Shown here piece by piece: positions 7,527-16,522 of a DNA stretch of 64,000 nt. Under the pieces are notes generated by a model. That model saw only the letters and a list, made by a program, of their open reading frames with translations, ran no database searches and was not told the origin of the DNA. The stretch comes from JAFGAS01 sp963809875. Its GTDB lineage: Bacteria > Desulfobacterota > Zymogenia > Zymogenales > Zymogenaceae. Each line of letters opens with the position of its first letter. Within the stretch, counting starts at the first letter, position 1. Where the stretch lies: NCBI GenBank assembly GCA_963809875.1, contig CAWELC010000010.1, positions 1-64,000 of the forward strand, given 5' to 3'. The position numbers and the translations under genes were made by a program.

Positions 7527-8294
7527 ATGAGAGACGGGAAAGGACGCGAGAAACAGTATATCACCCTGGAGGGGAGGAACGTCGTCCTTGAGGCCCTGAG
7601 GGCGGGCCGGGAAATCAGGACGATCTATGTCGATGAGGTGATCCAGGCGAGCGGAAAAATCGGCGAGATCGCCGATCGTGCCGAAGCGGCGGGCGTCGCA
7701 CTGGCGGCCGTTGGGCGTGAGAGGCTCGATCGGATGTCGGCGACCGGCTCCCACCAGGGAGTCATTGCATTGGCGGCCGACAGACCGCGGATGACCCTCA
7801 AGGAGCTTCTCACGTCTCTTACCGGGGTAAAGGATCCGCTTCTCGTCGTGCTCGGAGAAGTGATGTACGAGCAGAACGTCGGTGCGATCTTGAGGACCGC
7901 CGACGGGGCCGGTGTGGACGGGGTGATTATCCCGCCGAGGCGAAGCGCACCTCTGTCGGCCGCGGTCTCTCGTATCTCAATGGGTGCTTCAGAATATATC
8001 CCGGTGATACATGAGAGCCCGATGAGCGCGCTTTCGCTCATGCGGCGAGAAGGGATTATGATTTTTGGAGTGGAGGCAGAGGGCGACGCGGCCTACTACG
8101 ACGCAGACCTGACCGGGGCGGTAGCCTTTGTCTTCGGCGGCGAGGATAAGGGACTGTCGACGACAGTTCGGGGTAAATGCGACCGGATCCTGTCCATCCC
8201 CCTTGCGGGCCGTATCACGTCGCTCAACGTCGGTGTGTCGGTGGGCGTCGTGCTCTATGAAAAGGTGAGGCAGGAGTTTCTGATCAAGCGATAA
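7527..8294 (+). CDS. rlmB: 23S rRNA (guanosine-2'-O)-methyltransferase, RlmB/TrmH family
   Basis: A SPOUT-class methyltransferase that 2'-O-methylates a guanosine in 23S rRNA (G2251 in E. coli) using S-adenosylmethionine. The N-terminal ribosomal-L30e-like substrate-binding domain (ITLEGRNVVLEALRAGREI) is followed by the knotted catalytic domain with motif 1 (EVMYEQNVGAILRTADGAG), motif 2 (FVFGGEDKGLS) and motif 3 (IPLAGRITSLNVGVSVGVVLYE). The placed ATG at 7527 gives 255 residues, the usual length; a GTG at 7473 would add 18 residues. TrmH itself acts on tRNA; the presence of the L30e domain favours RlmB. A terminator follows. Confidence 0.85.
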   Translation: MRDGKGREKQYITLEGRNVVLEALRAGREIRTIYVDEVIQASGKIGEIADRAEAAGVALAAVGRERLDRMSATGSHQGVIALAADRPRMTLKELLTSLTGVKDPLLVVLGEVMYEQNVGAILRTADGAGVDGVIIPPRRSAPLSAAVSRISMGASEYIPVIHESPMSALSLMRREGIMIFGVEAEGDAAYYDADLTGAVAFVFGGEDKGLSTTVRGKCDRILSIPLAGRITSLNVGVSVGVVLYEKVRQEFLIKR

Positions 8295-8316
8295 GGCGGC
8301 CGTCCCAATAAAAAAA

Positions 8317-8346
8317 GGGGCATGCTATAGGCGTGCACCCTTTTTT
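8317..8346 (+). terminator. Intrinsic terminator after rlmB
   Basis: A bulged GC-rich hairpin (GGGGCATGC at 8317-8325 with GCGTGCACCC at 8331-8340) is followed by TTTTTT at 8341-8346. An A-run at 8309-8316 on the other flank means that it can also end the minus-strand acyltransferase transcript, whose stop is at 8429. Confidence 0.75.
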
Positions 8347-8428
8347 CTTTTGGATTATCAGAGACTCGGATATCCGGCTGCCCCGCCGGATCCTGTCCGC
8401 TGCGTTGCGAATAGTTGCGATTGTCGGC

Positions 8429-9400
8429 TTAGACCACGGTTACCGGAGCCACGGAGCGGTGGTGGTCGTCGAGGAGCTCATTTATCCGCTCCATGACGAA
8501 CTGGGTGAATTCCCGAAATTCGTCCTTCAGTTGCAGCTCCGCCTCTTTGGAAAACGGCACGAACGACCGGTCGATGTCTCCGACGATCTCCCGGGGATCG
8601 ATCGGCGTTCCGATCCGGTAGACGATTGTGCCGCTCTTGGCCCAGGGGAGATTTCCGGTATAGACCCGATCGGAGCCGTTACACCCTACCGGCACGACTT
8701 TTTTGTTTGCCTTGAGGGCGAGATGGGCGATGCCGGTCTTGCCGGTGCCCAGGGTGAGGGACCTGGTGCCCTCGGGGAAGATGATGACATTCAGGTTCTT
8801 GTCAAAAAGCGCCTGGAAGTTGATTTGGGCCACCTTTGCCATGAGCTGGCGGTAATACGAGTCTATGTAATCGGCATAGGGGAGCTCGACGCCCGAAAGC
8901 CACGTCCGCGGGGAGTCGATGACCCTCTTTATATTTTCGGTTATTTCGCCGCTTAATTTCTGGAGCGTGGCCTTTCCGCTTACATAGTCCCGAAGAATGC
9001 GGTATTCCATCTTTGAGATCTTTTCCTTGGCTATCTTCCTGAAGTCCTCCCGGATCAGGTAGCCCCTGGAAGGAACGGGGATATTGTTGGTCCAGTCAAA
9101 GAACTTCCGCAGCAGCGCGTTACTGTAGTATTCACCCTTTACCCAGGTCGTCGTATAGGGAAGCCTTCCTTTTCCCTGCCGCCACATCTTGTATTGAAAG
9201 GGCCAATAGTTGTAGCGGTCGGTGTGATTGAGGGCGAATATGACCGTCTCGTCTTTGGGTATGTTCTCGAAGTTTTCGATGACGATCTTGACCCGGGAGA
9301 AGACGTGGTAGTTCGGGATCAAGAGAAGCCTGCCCAGCAGGACCTGCACCGCAGAGTAGGTGCGCAAGTTGATAGTATCAAGGTGTTCGCTGTCGTTCAC
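8429..9400 (-). CDS. PlsC-like phospholipid/glycerolipid acyltransferase
   Basis: A 323-residue protein of the 1-acyl-glycerol-3-phosphate acyltransferase superfamily, which transfers acyl chains to lysophospholipids or related acceptors at the inner membrane. Motif I is NHTDRYN around His59; the usual H-x4-D has Asn in place of Asp at the second position. Motif III, FPEGTRS, is at 208-214 and is canonical. The spacing between them (about 150 residues) is roughly twice that of ordinary PlsC, so this is a divergent subfamily with an inserted helical region. Translation starts at GTG 9400 with GGAGG eight bases upstream. It is downstream of an LpxL-like acyltransferase on the same strand, suggesting a lipid-modifying pair. 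Confidence 0.75.
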   Translation of the reverse strand: MNDSEHLDTINLRTYSAVQVLLGRLLLIPNYHVFSRVKIVIENFENIPKDETVIFALNHTDRYNYWPFQYKMWRQGKGRLPYTTTWVKGEYYSNALLRKFFDWTNNIPVPSRGYLIREDFRKIAKEKISKMEYRILRDYVSGKATLQKLSGEITENIKRVIDSPRTWLSGVELPYADYIDSYYRQLMAKVAQINFQALFDKNLNVIIFPEGTRSLTLGTGKTGIAHLALKANKKVVPVGCNGSDRVYTGNLPWAKSGTIVYRIGTPIDPREIVGDIDRSFVPFSKEAELQLKDEFREFTQFVMERINELLDDHHRSVAPVTVV

Positions 9401-9529
9401 AGTCCATTCCTCCTATTATGGCGCCGCCGGAAAGAAGACGGCGGCCGGTCCTGGATGCAATACAAAAAATGCCAATTCTAAAAATTATAGATCAGATGCA
9501 ATTCAAACGCAACAGAAATGACATGCCCG

Positions 9530-10486
9530 CTATGCGATCGGATTTTTCATTTGTTGTCTGCCATACCGTCTCTTCTTCCATCGGGACTGAGTCCAGAGCC
9601 ACTGGTCGGCGTAGAGTCTGATATACCGCTCGAGGATTTCGATCCGTTTCTGGGTGAGGGACAGGCAATCTGTATCATAGTCCCCGGTGAGGGGGATCTC
9701 GATCGGTTTCTCGATGATGATCCGGTAGTAGCCCTTTCTATCGCGGAGGATGGAGCAGGGCAGCAGCGGTATGCCCATCCTGAGAGAAAGCTGAGCCGGT
9801 CCCGCGGCCATCGAGGTCTTCTTACCGTAGAAGGTAACGATATGTCCGCCACGTCGCGTATACTCGTCTGCGACAAACATGATGAAGGCCGAGCGCCTCA
9901 GCTCTCTTATGATCTCTTTTGTCGCCGAGACCCGATTTTTCATCATGATTTTCCTGAGGCCGAAGTCGTCAATACGGTCGCCCCAGACTTTGGACAACAT
10001 CTGAGCTTTCGGTTGTTTGATCAGGGTGATGAAGCGGCTGTCCTCAAGGGAGAGCCTGAGCATCATGAGCTGGAAGTTGCCGAGGTGACCGGCTACTCCG
10101 ATCACGCCCTTTGACCCTTTCCGAGCGGCGGCCACGTTTTCCAACCCCTCAATCGAGACCCGTTGCCTGAACAGCGTCCTGTTTTTCTCGTGGTAGTAGA
10201 AGAATAGCTCCGTGAAAAAGACGAGCTGGTTGTAGATAACCCCCCGGGCGATCCTCTTTGCCTGTCTCCCGCTCAGCGAATCACCATAGGCCGCCTCTAT
10301 GTTGCGAACGATCCGTCGTCTGAGACCGAAAAGAACGCCCACGAACGGGTAGAGAAACAGAAAGACGACAAATGAGGCGCACTGAACAGCCCACAAAGGC
10401 AGGCAGCCGAGCCTTGCGGAGAAGAAATTTATGAAAAAGGCCAGGATTGGGTCGAGGGCCTTCATGAACATTTCCTGGATCTCCAT
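9530..10486 (-). CDS. Lipid A biosynthesis acyltransferase family protein (LpxL/HtrB-like)
   Basis: About 318 residues, matching the LpxL/LpxM family that adds secondary acyl chains to lipid A or to glycolipids on the inner membrane. It has the N-terminal transmembrane helix (ASFVVFLFLYPFVGVLFGL), the active-site block AGHLGNFQ at 132-139, and the C-terminal QWLWTQSRWKKR signature near 296-307. The catalytic H-x4-E is here His134-x4-Gln139, a substitution at the acid residue. This could mean altered chemistry or a different acid; related enzymes act on aryl polyenes and ornithine lipids. The presence of this gene supports a diderm host. A small hairpin at 9421-9449 lies between it and the PlsC-like gene. 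Confidence 0.8.
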   Translation of the reverse strand: MEIQEMFMKALDPILAFFINFFSARLGCLPLWAVQCASFVVFLFLYPFVGVLFGLRRRIVRNIEAAYGDSLSGRQAKRIARGVIYNQLVFFTELFFYYHEKNRTLFRQRVSIEGLENVAAARKGSKGVIGVAGHLGNFQLMMLRLSLEDSRFITLIKQPKAQMLSKVWGDRIDDFGLRKIMMKNRVSATKEIIRELRRSAFIMFVADEYTRRGGHIVTFYGKKTSMAAGPAQLSLRMGIPLLPCSILRDRKGYYRIIIEKPIEIPLTGDYDTDCLSLTQKRIEILERYIRLYADQWLWTQSRWKKRRYGRQQMKNPIA

Positions 10487-10656
10487 CAGAAAAGAAGATA
10501 TTCTATCTCATATATCGTGCGCGGCAAAATGGGATCAAGACCTGAACCAAAGCGACGGCATCCTTCGTTTTCGGGGTGCCGTCTCCGTGGAGAAGCGCCG
10601 GTGGCTCTCGAAGCCATGACCTGCCGGCTCGTCCGAGAAAACCCAAACACGCCTCC

Positions 10657-12066
10657 TTATGCGCCCTTTAACCCGTACGTTTCTTTGTACCCCTCAAGCC
10701 GGTCTTTCAATTCCTTCCCGACTTCCCCACCCTCGGCCGTGCCGTAGAGGTTATGGTGCTCCCGGGGATCGTTGGTTAAATCGTAGAGCTCCGGTTTCCT
10801 GCCGGTCATGAACTCCATATACTTGTGCGTCTGAGTCCGCACCGCATACTGGGGCGGGACACGATAGGGGTAATCACGAAAATATTCGTAGAACCACGCG
10901 TCCCTGCCGGGCGCGAGTGCCGATTTCAGCACGGGTAAGAAGCTCGCGCCCTCAAACCGTTCTGACATCGGGCTTCGTGTCAGATCCGAGAGAGTGGCGG
11001 CCAGGTCGACGTTAAGGACCATCTGTTTCGCCCGGCGGCCGGGATCAGGGATGAGCGACGGCCATCGGACGATAAAGGGTATCCGCATCGATTCCTCGTA
11101 GGCCCACCGCTTGTCCACCAGATTGTGCTCCCCCCAGAAATACCCGTTGTCCCCGGCATAGACTACGATCGTATTGTCGGCAATGGAAAGCTCGTCAAGC
11201 CTGACCAGGAGTCTGCCGATCTCTCGGTCCAGGGCGGTGAGCGCCGCGCAGTAGTTTCGATAGTGCATCGGGAGGGGCCCGAGGACGCCGTAGAGGAGGT
11301 TACCTTTTGTCGCGGTGATCCACGGGTCGAACTCCTTGGGCAGCTTCAGGTCAACATTGTCGTAGAGATGGGCAAGATCCGGAGGCGGCAGGAACTGATG
11401 GTGTACCGCTTTGTGAGAGAGGTAGAGACAGAACGGCTTCTTCACCCGGGACTCGATGAACTCGATGGCCCGGTCCGTCAGCTCCTCGGTGATGTATGCT
11501 TTTCGCGAAGGCTCCTGCTTCCCGTTGACGATGAGGGGGCAGTCGAAATACTGTCCCTGTCCGCCCTGGACGGTAAACGTAATAAACTCGTCAATGGCCG
11601 GGATCGTCGGGATATGCCCCGGCATGTGCCACTTGCCGATGAAGGCCGTGTCATAGCCGCGGGCTTTCATCGTCTCGAGGAACGTGACGTTGGACCCGTT
11701 CCAGGGGGTGATGTTGTTCTTCACTCCATGGGTATGAGCGTAGGTGCCCGTCAGGAACGAAGCACGGGAGGGGCTGCAGAGCGAGGTGGTAACAAAGGCG
11801 TTTTCAAAGAGTATCCCTTCGGCGGCAAGCCGGTCCATGGCGGGGGTCTGCAGGAAGGGGTGGCCCATACATCCCATATGATCCCATCGATGGTCGTCGG
11901 AAAGGATAAAGATGATGTTGGGAAGATCACTCCCCGAATTGGCGGCGAGGGCCCGATCGAGAAAACCGAAGCCCGTCAGAGAGGCGGCCGAAATCACGCC
12001 GATTCCCGCGAGCGCCTCCCGCCGGGTAATGGAACGATTCAGCAGAATATTATCCTTCTTTTTCAT
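10657..12066 (-). CDS. Arylsulfatase-type sulfatase with Tat signal
   Basis: A 469-residue sulfatase of the alkaline-phosphatase fold that hydrolyses sulfate esters in the periplasm. The N-terminus has a twin-arginine signal (ITRREALAG then a hydrophobic helix, ending AANS near residue 44). The metal-binding Asp57-Asp58 opens the domain, and the activating signature CSPSR at 97-101 places Cys97 as the residue converted to formylglycine. Maturation requires an anaerobic sulfatase-maturating enzyme or FGE, neither of which is in this window. Start chosen at ATG 12066, preceded by GAGGTG; the upstream frame is unrelated to the family. Best guess is a sulfated glycan or choline-sulfate-like ester as substrate. 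Confidence 0.9.
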   Translation of the reverse strand: MKKKDNILLNRSITRREALAGIGVISAASLTGFGFLDRALAANSGSDLPNIIFILSDDHRWDHMGCMGHPFLQTPAMDRLAAEGILFENAFVTTSLCSPSRASFLTGTYAHTHGVKNNITPWNGSNVTFLETMKARGYDTAFIGKWHMPGHIPTIPAIDEFITFTVQGGQGQYFDCPLIVNGKQEPSRKAYITEELTDRAIEFIESRVKKPFCLYLSHKAVHHQFLPPPDLAHLYDNVDLKLPKEFDPWITATKGNLLYGVLGPLPMHYRNYCAALTALDREIGRLLVRLDELSIADNTIVVYAGDNGYFWGEHNLVDKRWAYEESMRIPFIVRWPSLIPDPGRRAKQMVLNVDLAATLSDLTRSPMSERFEGASFLPVLKSALAPGRDAWFYEYFRDYPYRVPPQYAVRTQTHKYMEFMTGRKPELYDLTNDPREHHNLYGTAEGGEVGKELKDRLEGYKETYGLKGA

Positions 12067-12100
12067 TGACGCACCTCGTTGATCAATGAACGGTTTCCTG

Positions 12101-12673
12101 TTATAGCCCGGCCCCGTAGCCGAAGAGGGCCTTGAACCCTTCCTGAAAGATATAGAAATGGTGCACGCCGAGACCCCAGGCGAACATGGAGACGACCCAC
12201 CCGATACCGAGCACAACGGCCGACACCGCCGCGAACGTGAAGACGTGCTTCACCGCGCCTCTCTTTTTGAGGGCCCGCCTGGCCAGGAGCTCGGCCATCC
12301 CCATTTCGGCGACGACCGCGGCCAGCAGCAGCAGGTTCACCGGGTTCAGGTAGTAGTAGAGGGCTTCGGGTATGGTATAGACGGTGGCGATAACAACCAC
12401 CTCTTTGGTCATCCAGATAACCGGACTAATCAGCGCGGCTATAATCCGTTCCACGGGGCGAGCCCCCCTGACATGCGCGAAATAGTAGACGTAAAGGGCG
12501 CCGAACCCGAGGCTGATGAAAAGGACGATGCCGGACACGACCGCGACGATCTGATAGAGGGAGTAGTTCGGGATTTCGGGCGAGAGCATATAGATCGACC
12601 AGGAAACGGCCGTGAAGATGAATACGAGCAGGACGGGACTAACGAGACGCGTGAAGAAACGTTCCTTATGCAT
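12101..12673 (-). CDS. Hypothetical integral membrane protein
   Basis: A 190-residue protein with about five predicted transmembrane helices: near residues 10-30 (LVSPVLLVFIFTAVSW), 40-65, 75-105, 110-130 and 140-165. It has no motif I recognise. GGAGG lies seven bases before the ATG, so the start is firm. It is 35 bases upstream of the sulfatase start on the same strand, which suggests co-transcription and perhaps a shared envelope role. It is not a YeeE, permease or sulfate transporter of a known kind. Function unknown. Confidence 0.6.
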   Translation of the reverse strand: MHKERFFTRLVSPVLLVFIFTAVSWSIYMLSPEIPNYSLYQIVAVVSGIVLFISLGFGALYVYYFAHVRGARPVERIIAALISPVIWMTKEVVVIATVYTIPEALYYYLNPVNLLLLAAVVAEMGMAELLARRALKKRGAVKHVFTFAAVSAVVLGIGWVVSMFAWGLGVHHFYIFQEGFKALFGYGAGL

Positions 12674-12769
12674 GGACTGCCTCCTCGTTGAGGTTTGTCC
12701 ATATATACCGCATTATGGCAGAAAATAAAATATTAAAATGTCCTCTGCCACCGTCCCCTCGATTTTCCC

Positions 12770-12797
12770 TTGCCTTTTCCCCTCGATTTCCTATAAT
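12770..12797 (+). promoter_or_regulatory. Promoter of the lutABC operon
   Basis: TTGCCT at 12770-12775 and a perfect TATAAT at 12792-12797 with a 16-base spacer, about 90 bases before the lutA start. Nothing else was found in the gap between the divergent membrane gene and lutA. Confidence 0.55.
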
Positions 12798-12887
12798 AAG
12801 ATGTGCCATTCGGGCCGCCGTTGAACGTCGGCAACCGATGGGGCGAGTCTCGCATCCGTCATGAACCGTTATTAAGGGATCAATGTA

Positions 12888-13637
12888 ATGAAGGTCTCTC
12901 TCTTCGTGCCTTGTCTGGTGGACCAATTCCTTCCCGAGATCGGGGAGGCGTCGGTGCGGATCCTCGATAAACTCGGTGCGCGGGTCCAATACGATTCCCG
13001 TCAGACCTGCTGCGGCCAGCCCCTCGTCAACGCGGGACGGACGCGCGAAGCGAAACGCGCGGCCCTGCGTTTCATAGACATCATGGAGGGGAGTCGGTAC
13101 GTCGTCGCCCCGTCGGGATCCTGCGTTCATACCGTCAAGAAGCACTACCCGGAGCTCCTTTTCGGCACACCAGACCACGAGCGGGCGGTAAACCTTGCGG
13201 GGCGGACGTATGAGCTTTCGGATTTTCTGGTAAACGTCATGAAGGCGGCCGATAAGAAGGTGTCGCTCGGACCCGTGGCGGGCTCAAACGGAGTTCTCCC
13301 GAAGATCACGTATCATCACTCGTGTCACATCATCCGGGGACTGGGGATCTCGCAGGAACCGCGGACGCTCTTAGGGTGCGTCACGGGCGTCGAGGTGGTG
13401 CCGCTGGCGAATGAGGACGTTTGCTGCGGCTTTGGAGGGGAATTCTCGACGCTGTATCCCGAAATATCGGGCGCCATGGTGCAGGAAAAGATCGCGGCCG
13501 TCACCGCGTCGGGCGCCCGATATCTGGTCCTGTCCGAGCCGGGGTGCATCCTCAATATCCGTGGATACGTTCGTCGACATAATATTCCGATCGAAGTGAT
13601 CCACCTTGCCCAGCTCCTGACGCAAACATCGCTGTAG
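12888..13637 (+). CDS. lutA: L-lactate oxidation complex subunit LutA (cysteine-rich domain protein)
   Basis: One of three subunits of the iron-sulfur lactate-oxidising LutABC complex (LldEFG). The 249-residue protein contains two cysteine-rich CCG domains. The first runs from VPCLVDQF to RQTCCGQPLVNAG. The second runs from HHSCHIIRG to DVCCGFGGEF and SEPGCI. These CCG motifs coordinate Fe-S clusters and mediate electron transfer as in heterodisulfide reductase HdrB. It is followed by lutB and lutC with short gaps. In Desulfobacterota the complex can carry lactate oxidation to a membrane acceptor. Confidence 0.9.
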   Translation: MKVSLFVPCLVDQFLPEIGEASVRILDKLGARVQYDSRQTCCGQPLVNAGRTREAKRAALRFIDIMEGSRYVVAPSGSCVHTVKKHYPELLFGTPDHERAVNLAGRTYELSDFLVNVMKAADKKVSLGPVAGSNGVLPKITYHHSCHIIRGLGISQEPRTLLGCVTGVEVVPLANEDVCCGFGGEFSTLYPEISGAMVQEKIAAVTASGARYLVLSEPGCILNIRGYVRRHNIPIEVIHLAQLLTQTSL

Positions 13638-13674
13638 ATCGCGGCGCCTGTCGAGCGGGGCATAGAGGTTAGGA

Positions 13675-15111
13675 ATGAAGGTAGAAGTAGAAAAATTCAG
13701 ACAGAAAGCCCACGAGGGATTGGAAAACACGCAGCAGCGGGAGCTCCTTGCCAGGCTTCCCGTGATCTTTAAGGCTTTAAGAGACTATTCCTTTTCGAGC
13801 CTCCCCGATCCGAAGGGTGCCCTCGATAGAGGGGCGGCGATCCGCCACGAATCGATCGCCAATCTCCCGGCCTATCTTGATTCCTTCGAGAAGAACGCGG
13901 TCAGGAACGGCGCGACGGTCGTGTGGGCCCGAGACTACGGGGAGGCCCGCGATTTCATCATCGACCTGGCCAAGGAAAGGGGAGTCAAGACGATCACCAA
14001 GGGCAAGTCGATGCTGAGCGAAGAGATGGGCCTCAACCAGGCGCTGGGAGACGTCGGCATCGATGTCTTCGAGACGGACCTCGGGGAGTTCATCGCCCAG
14101 CAGATGAAACGGGCCCCGTTTCACATCGTCGGACCGGCCCTCAATATTCCGGTGGAAGAGATCGCCGATCTCTTCGTATCCGTGATGGGTGTCGACAAGA
14201 CGATGGACCTCAACGGCTTGACCATGCAGGCCCGCGGATTCCTGCGCGAAAAATTCAGGCATGCCGAAATGGGGATAACCGGCGTAAACATGGCGGTGGC
14301 CGACACCGGCTCGATCATCCTCGTGGAAAATGAGGGGAACATCCGTTACAGCACCGGCGCGCCGAAAACCCACGTGGCGGTCATGGGGATCGAAAAGGTC
14401 GTTCCTACGATGAACGATGCCCTTCATATGCTGCGGCTCTTGACGCGCAGCTGCACCGGGCAGGCAATATCGAGCTACGTCAACTTCATCAACGGGCCGC
14501 GGAAGGCCGGGGAGCTCGACGGCCCCGAAGAGCTCTTTATCGTCATCGTCGACGCCGGGCGGACGAAGATCTACGCCGATCCGGAGTTCCGTCAAGTGCT
14601 CGGGTGTATTAAGTGCGGGGCCTGCCTCAACGTCTGTCCGGTCTGGAACAAGGTCGGAGGATACGCCTATGGCTGGGTATATTCCGGCCCCGTGGGGTCA
14701 ATCCTCAATCCGCTCTTTGTGGGGTTGGACCGGGCGCATGACCTCTATCAGGCAACGACCCTCTGCGGAGCGTGCGCGAATGCCTGTCCCGCCGGGGTAG
14801 ACCATCCGCGCCTTTTCTTGAGGCTTCGGGAAAAACGCGCCGCGGGAGATGCGACCTGGAACGCGAGAAGGCCCGGCATCATGGAACGGCTCACATTCTC
14901 GATGTGGTCCTGGGGAATCGTCAGTGAGACACGATATCGCGCGGCGGGAAGTCTCCTGCGGTGGGCGCTGAAACCCTTCACGCACAAAGGCTGGATCAGG
15001 AGACTGCCGGGGGTTGGAAAGGGGTGGACGAGGTTCAGGGACCTTCCGGCGCCCGCAGGCAGACCATTCAGGGAACGATGGTCCGATATCGAAAGGGGGA
15101 TAACGAAATGA
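13675..15111 (+). CDS. lutB: L-lactate oxidation iron-sulfur protein LutB
   Basis: The ferredoxin-like subunit of LutABC, 478 residues. The N-terminal two-thirds (about residues 60-300) is the LUD domain, with LAKERGVKTITKGKSMLSEE and ADTGSIILVENEGN blocks. The next part holds two [4Fe-4S] motifs: CIKCGACLNVCPVW and, after about 40 residues, CGACANACPAGVD. The C-terminal tail (MERLTFSMWSWG and onward) is typical for this family. RBS AGGA precedes the ATG at 13675. The stop overlaps the lutC start (ATGA at 15108-15111), which indicates translational coupling. Confidence 0.93.
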   Translation: MKVEVEKFRQKAHEGLENTQQRELLARLPVIFKALRDYSFSSLPDPKGALDRGAAIRHESIANLPAYLDSFEKNAVRNGATVVWARDYGEARDFIIDLAKERGVKTITKGKSMLSEEMGLNQALGDVGIDVFETDLGEFIAQQMKRAPFHIVGPALNIPVEEIADLFVSVMGVDKTMDLNGLTMQARGFLREKFRHAEMGITGVNMAVADTGSIILVENEGNIRYSTGAPKTHVAVMGIEKVVPTMNDALHMLRLLTRSCTGQAISSYVNFINGPRKAGELDGPEELFIVIVDAGRTKIYADPEFRQVLGCIKCGACLNVCPVWNKVGGYAYGWVYSGPVGSILNPLFVGLDRAHDLYQATTLCGACANACPAGVDHPRLFLRLREKRAAGDATWNARRPGIMERLTFSMWSWGIVSETRYRAAGSLLRWALKPFTHKGWIRRLPGVGKGWTRFRDLPAPAGRPFRERWSDIERGITK

Positions 15112-15776
15112 GCGCGCGCCCATCGGCAAGAGAAGAAATCCTGAAAAAACTGACGGATGCGGTGCGGTGGCCGAAGGCCGAAGGACTCCCCCGTGGGGAA
15201 AACCGGAAAGGAGAGGTCTTGGATCGTGCCGCCCTCGCGCAGCTCTTTGAGACCAAGGCGACAACCGCCTCCGCGGTCGTGAAACGCGTCGGGGAGATCG
15301 CCGACGCGGCCCAACAGGCCGCATCCTTTATGAAGGAGTCCGGGCTGTCATCTGCGGTGATGAGCGGTGAGGAGATTATTGGGAAGGCCGGGATGGCGGC
15401 CGCCCTCAAGAAGGCCGGGATCGAGGTCATCGCCCTTCCTCCCGACCCCACGGCCCACAAGGAGGCGTGTTTTACCGCCGGTGCGGGGATCACCGGCGCG
15501 GCCTACGGGATAGCGGAAACGGGGAGCCTCGCCCTGGTCTTTGACGCGCATAACCCGCGGCTCGTCTCACACGCACCCTTCTGTCATATCGCGCTGCTGA
15601 TGGCAGACGATATCCTCCCGGATACGGAGACACTATTTGCCCGGCTTGCCGAGCGAGGGATCTCGCCCTCCGCGATGGCGCTGGTGACCGGCCCGTCCAT
15701 GACGGCCGATATCGCCCTGACGGTCGTCAGGGGGATCCACGGACCGGGAAAGCTCACCATCTTTGTTATCGGCTGA
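15108..15776 (+). CDS. lutC: L-lactate oxidation protein LutC (LUD domain)
   Basis: The third LutABC subunit, about 222 residues, an LUD-domain protein without iron-sulfur motifs. The ATG at 15108 overlaps the lutB stop by four bases and is preceded by GGGGG. The family's core glycine-rich strands are present: AGAGITGAAYGIAETGSLAL, and TALVTGPS-like ALVTGPSMTADI, ending with GIHGPGKLTIFVI. An upstream frame extends to 14961 but overlaps lutB and is not conserved. No lactate permease (lctP or lldP) is nearby. Confidence 0.9.
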   Translation: MSARPSAREEILKKLTDAVRWPKAEGLPRGENRKGEVLDRAALAQLFETKATTASAVVKRVGEIADAAQQAASFMKESGLSSAVMSGEEIIGKAGMAAALKKAGIEVIALPPDPTAHKEACFTAGAGITGAAYGIAETGSLALVFDAHNPRLVSHAPFCHIALLMADDILPDTETLFARLAERGISPSAMALVTGPSMTADIALTVVRGIHGPGKLTIFVIG

Positions 15777-15925
15777 GCCGGGGCAACCCAAGGGCAGGGG
15801 GGTCCGGCGGAGAAGTTCGCCGCAGAGTATCGTTCGGCCGGTCGTCTATTAATACCCGCATCCGTCGGGATTAGCCTCTCGTGACGATACGTTACGCTAT
15901 TGACGATAGTGCAGGACAGGCTGCT

Positions 15926-16522
15926 TCAGGCTTCCCCTTTTTTCATGAGGACGAAAAAGCAGCGCTCATCACCCCTGGCCATGCAGCTGGTTTCCCGGGG
16001 GATGTAAACGCCTTTAGCGTATGCCCAATCCGCGATATACTGCATCACCCCTTCGTAGAGGGAACACATAGGACGCTCGGCCCTGCGGCCCTCACACAGC
16101 AGGCAGTCAGAGACGTCAAGATCCGCTCCGGTCTCTTCATTGACGATAGCCTTTCCCTTTCCGGAACCCATGGTGAAGAGCTCGAGACCTTTTTGAAATT
16201 TCTCTCCGGGGGGAAGATCTGTCAGCCCATCCAGGGCATGCCCGACCTCAACTACGTATTTGATGTTGGTGTACCCGATTCTCCTCCAGACGCTCACGGC
16301 CCCGTTAAGGCCGAGCATGGGTATAAGGCCCGAGTATATCTTCACCTGCTCGGTTGTCGGGATGCAGGGATCCCACGTGTACGGCGGCGGATTTTCGGCA
16401 AGCCCGGGAAGGCCGATCTCTTTGAAGAGGATCTTCGTACCCCTCTGACCCAAGATCTCGGTGATGCCGTCAATGGCCGCCCTGATGGACATGTTGGTAG
16501 CCATTCTCTGCTGTTCAGCCAT
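15926..16522 (-). CDS. V4R (4-vinyl reductase) domain protein
   Basis: A 198-residue cytoplasmic protein carrying the V4R domain in its C-terminal half. The conserved end of the domain is clear: DCLLCEGR, then MCSLYEGVMQYIADWAY, then a terminal ETSCMARGDERCFF block. The paired cysteines suggest metal or small-ligand binding. V4R proteins bind small molecules and occur in bacteriochlorophyll synthesis, in BchJ, and in phenol-degradation regulators such as DmpR/XylR; most stand-alone forms are of unknown role. The start at 16522 follows GAGGTG. It faces the lutABC operon tail to tail; the 150-base gap between shows no strong terminator. Confidence 0.8.
   Translation of the reverse strand: MAEQQRMATNMSIRAAIDGITEILGQRGTKILFKEIGLPGLAENPPPYTWDPCIPTTEQVKIYSGLIPMLGLNGAVSVWRRIGYTNIKYVVEVGHALDGLTDLPPGEKFQKGLELFTMGSGKGKAIVNEETGADLDVSDCLLCEGRRAERPMCSLYEGVMQYIADWAYAKGVYIPRETSCMARGDERCFFVLMKKGEA

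Noticed and set aside
9421..9449. GCCGCCG/CGGCGGC hairpin between the two acyltransferase genes
   Set aside because: No T-run follows on the minus strand, so I do not call it a terminator.
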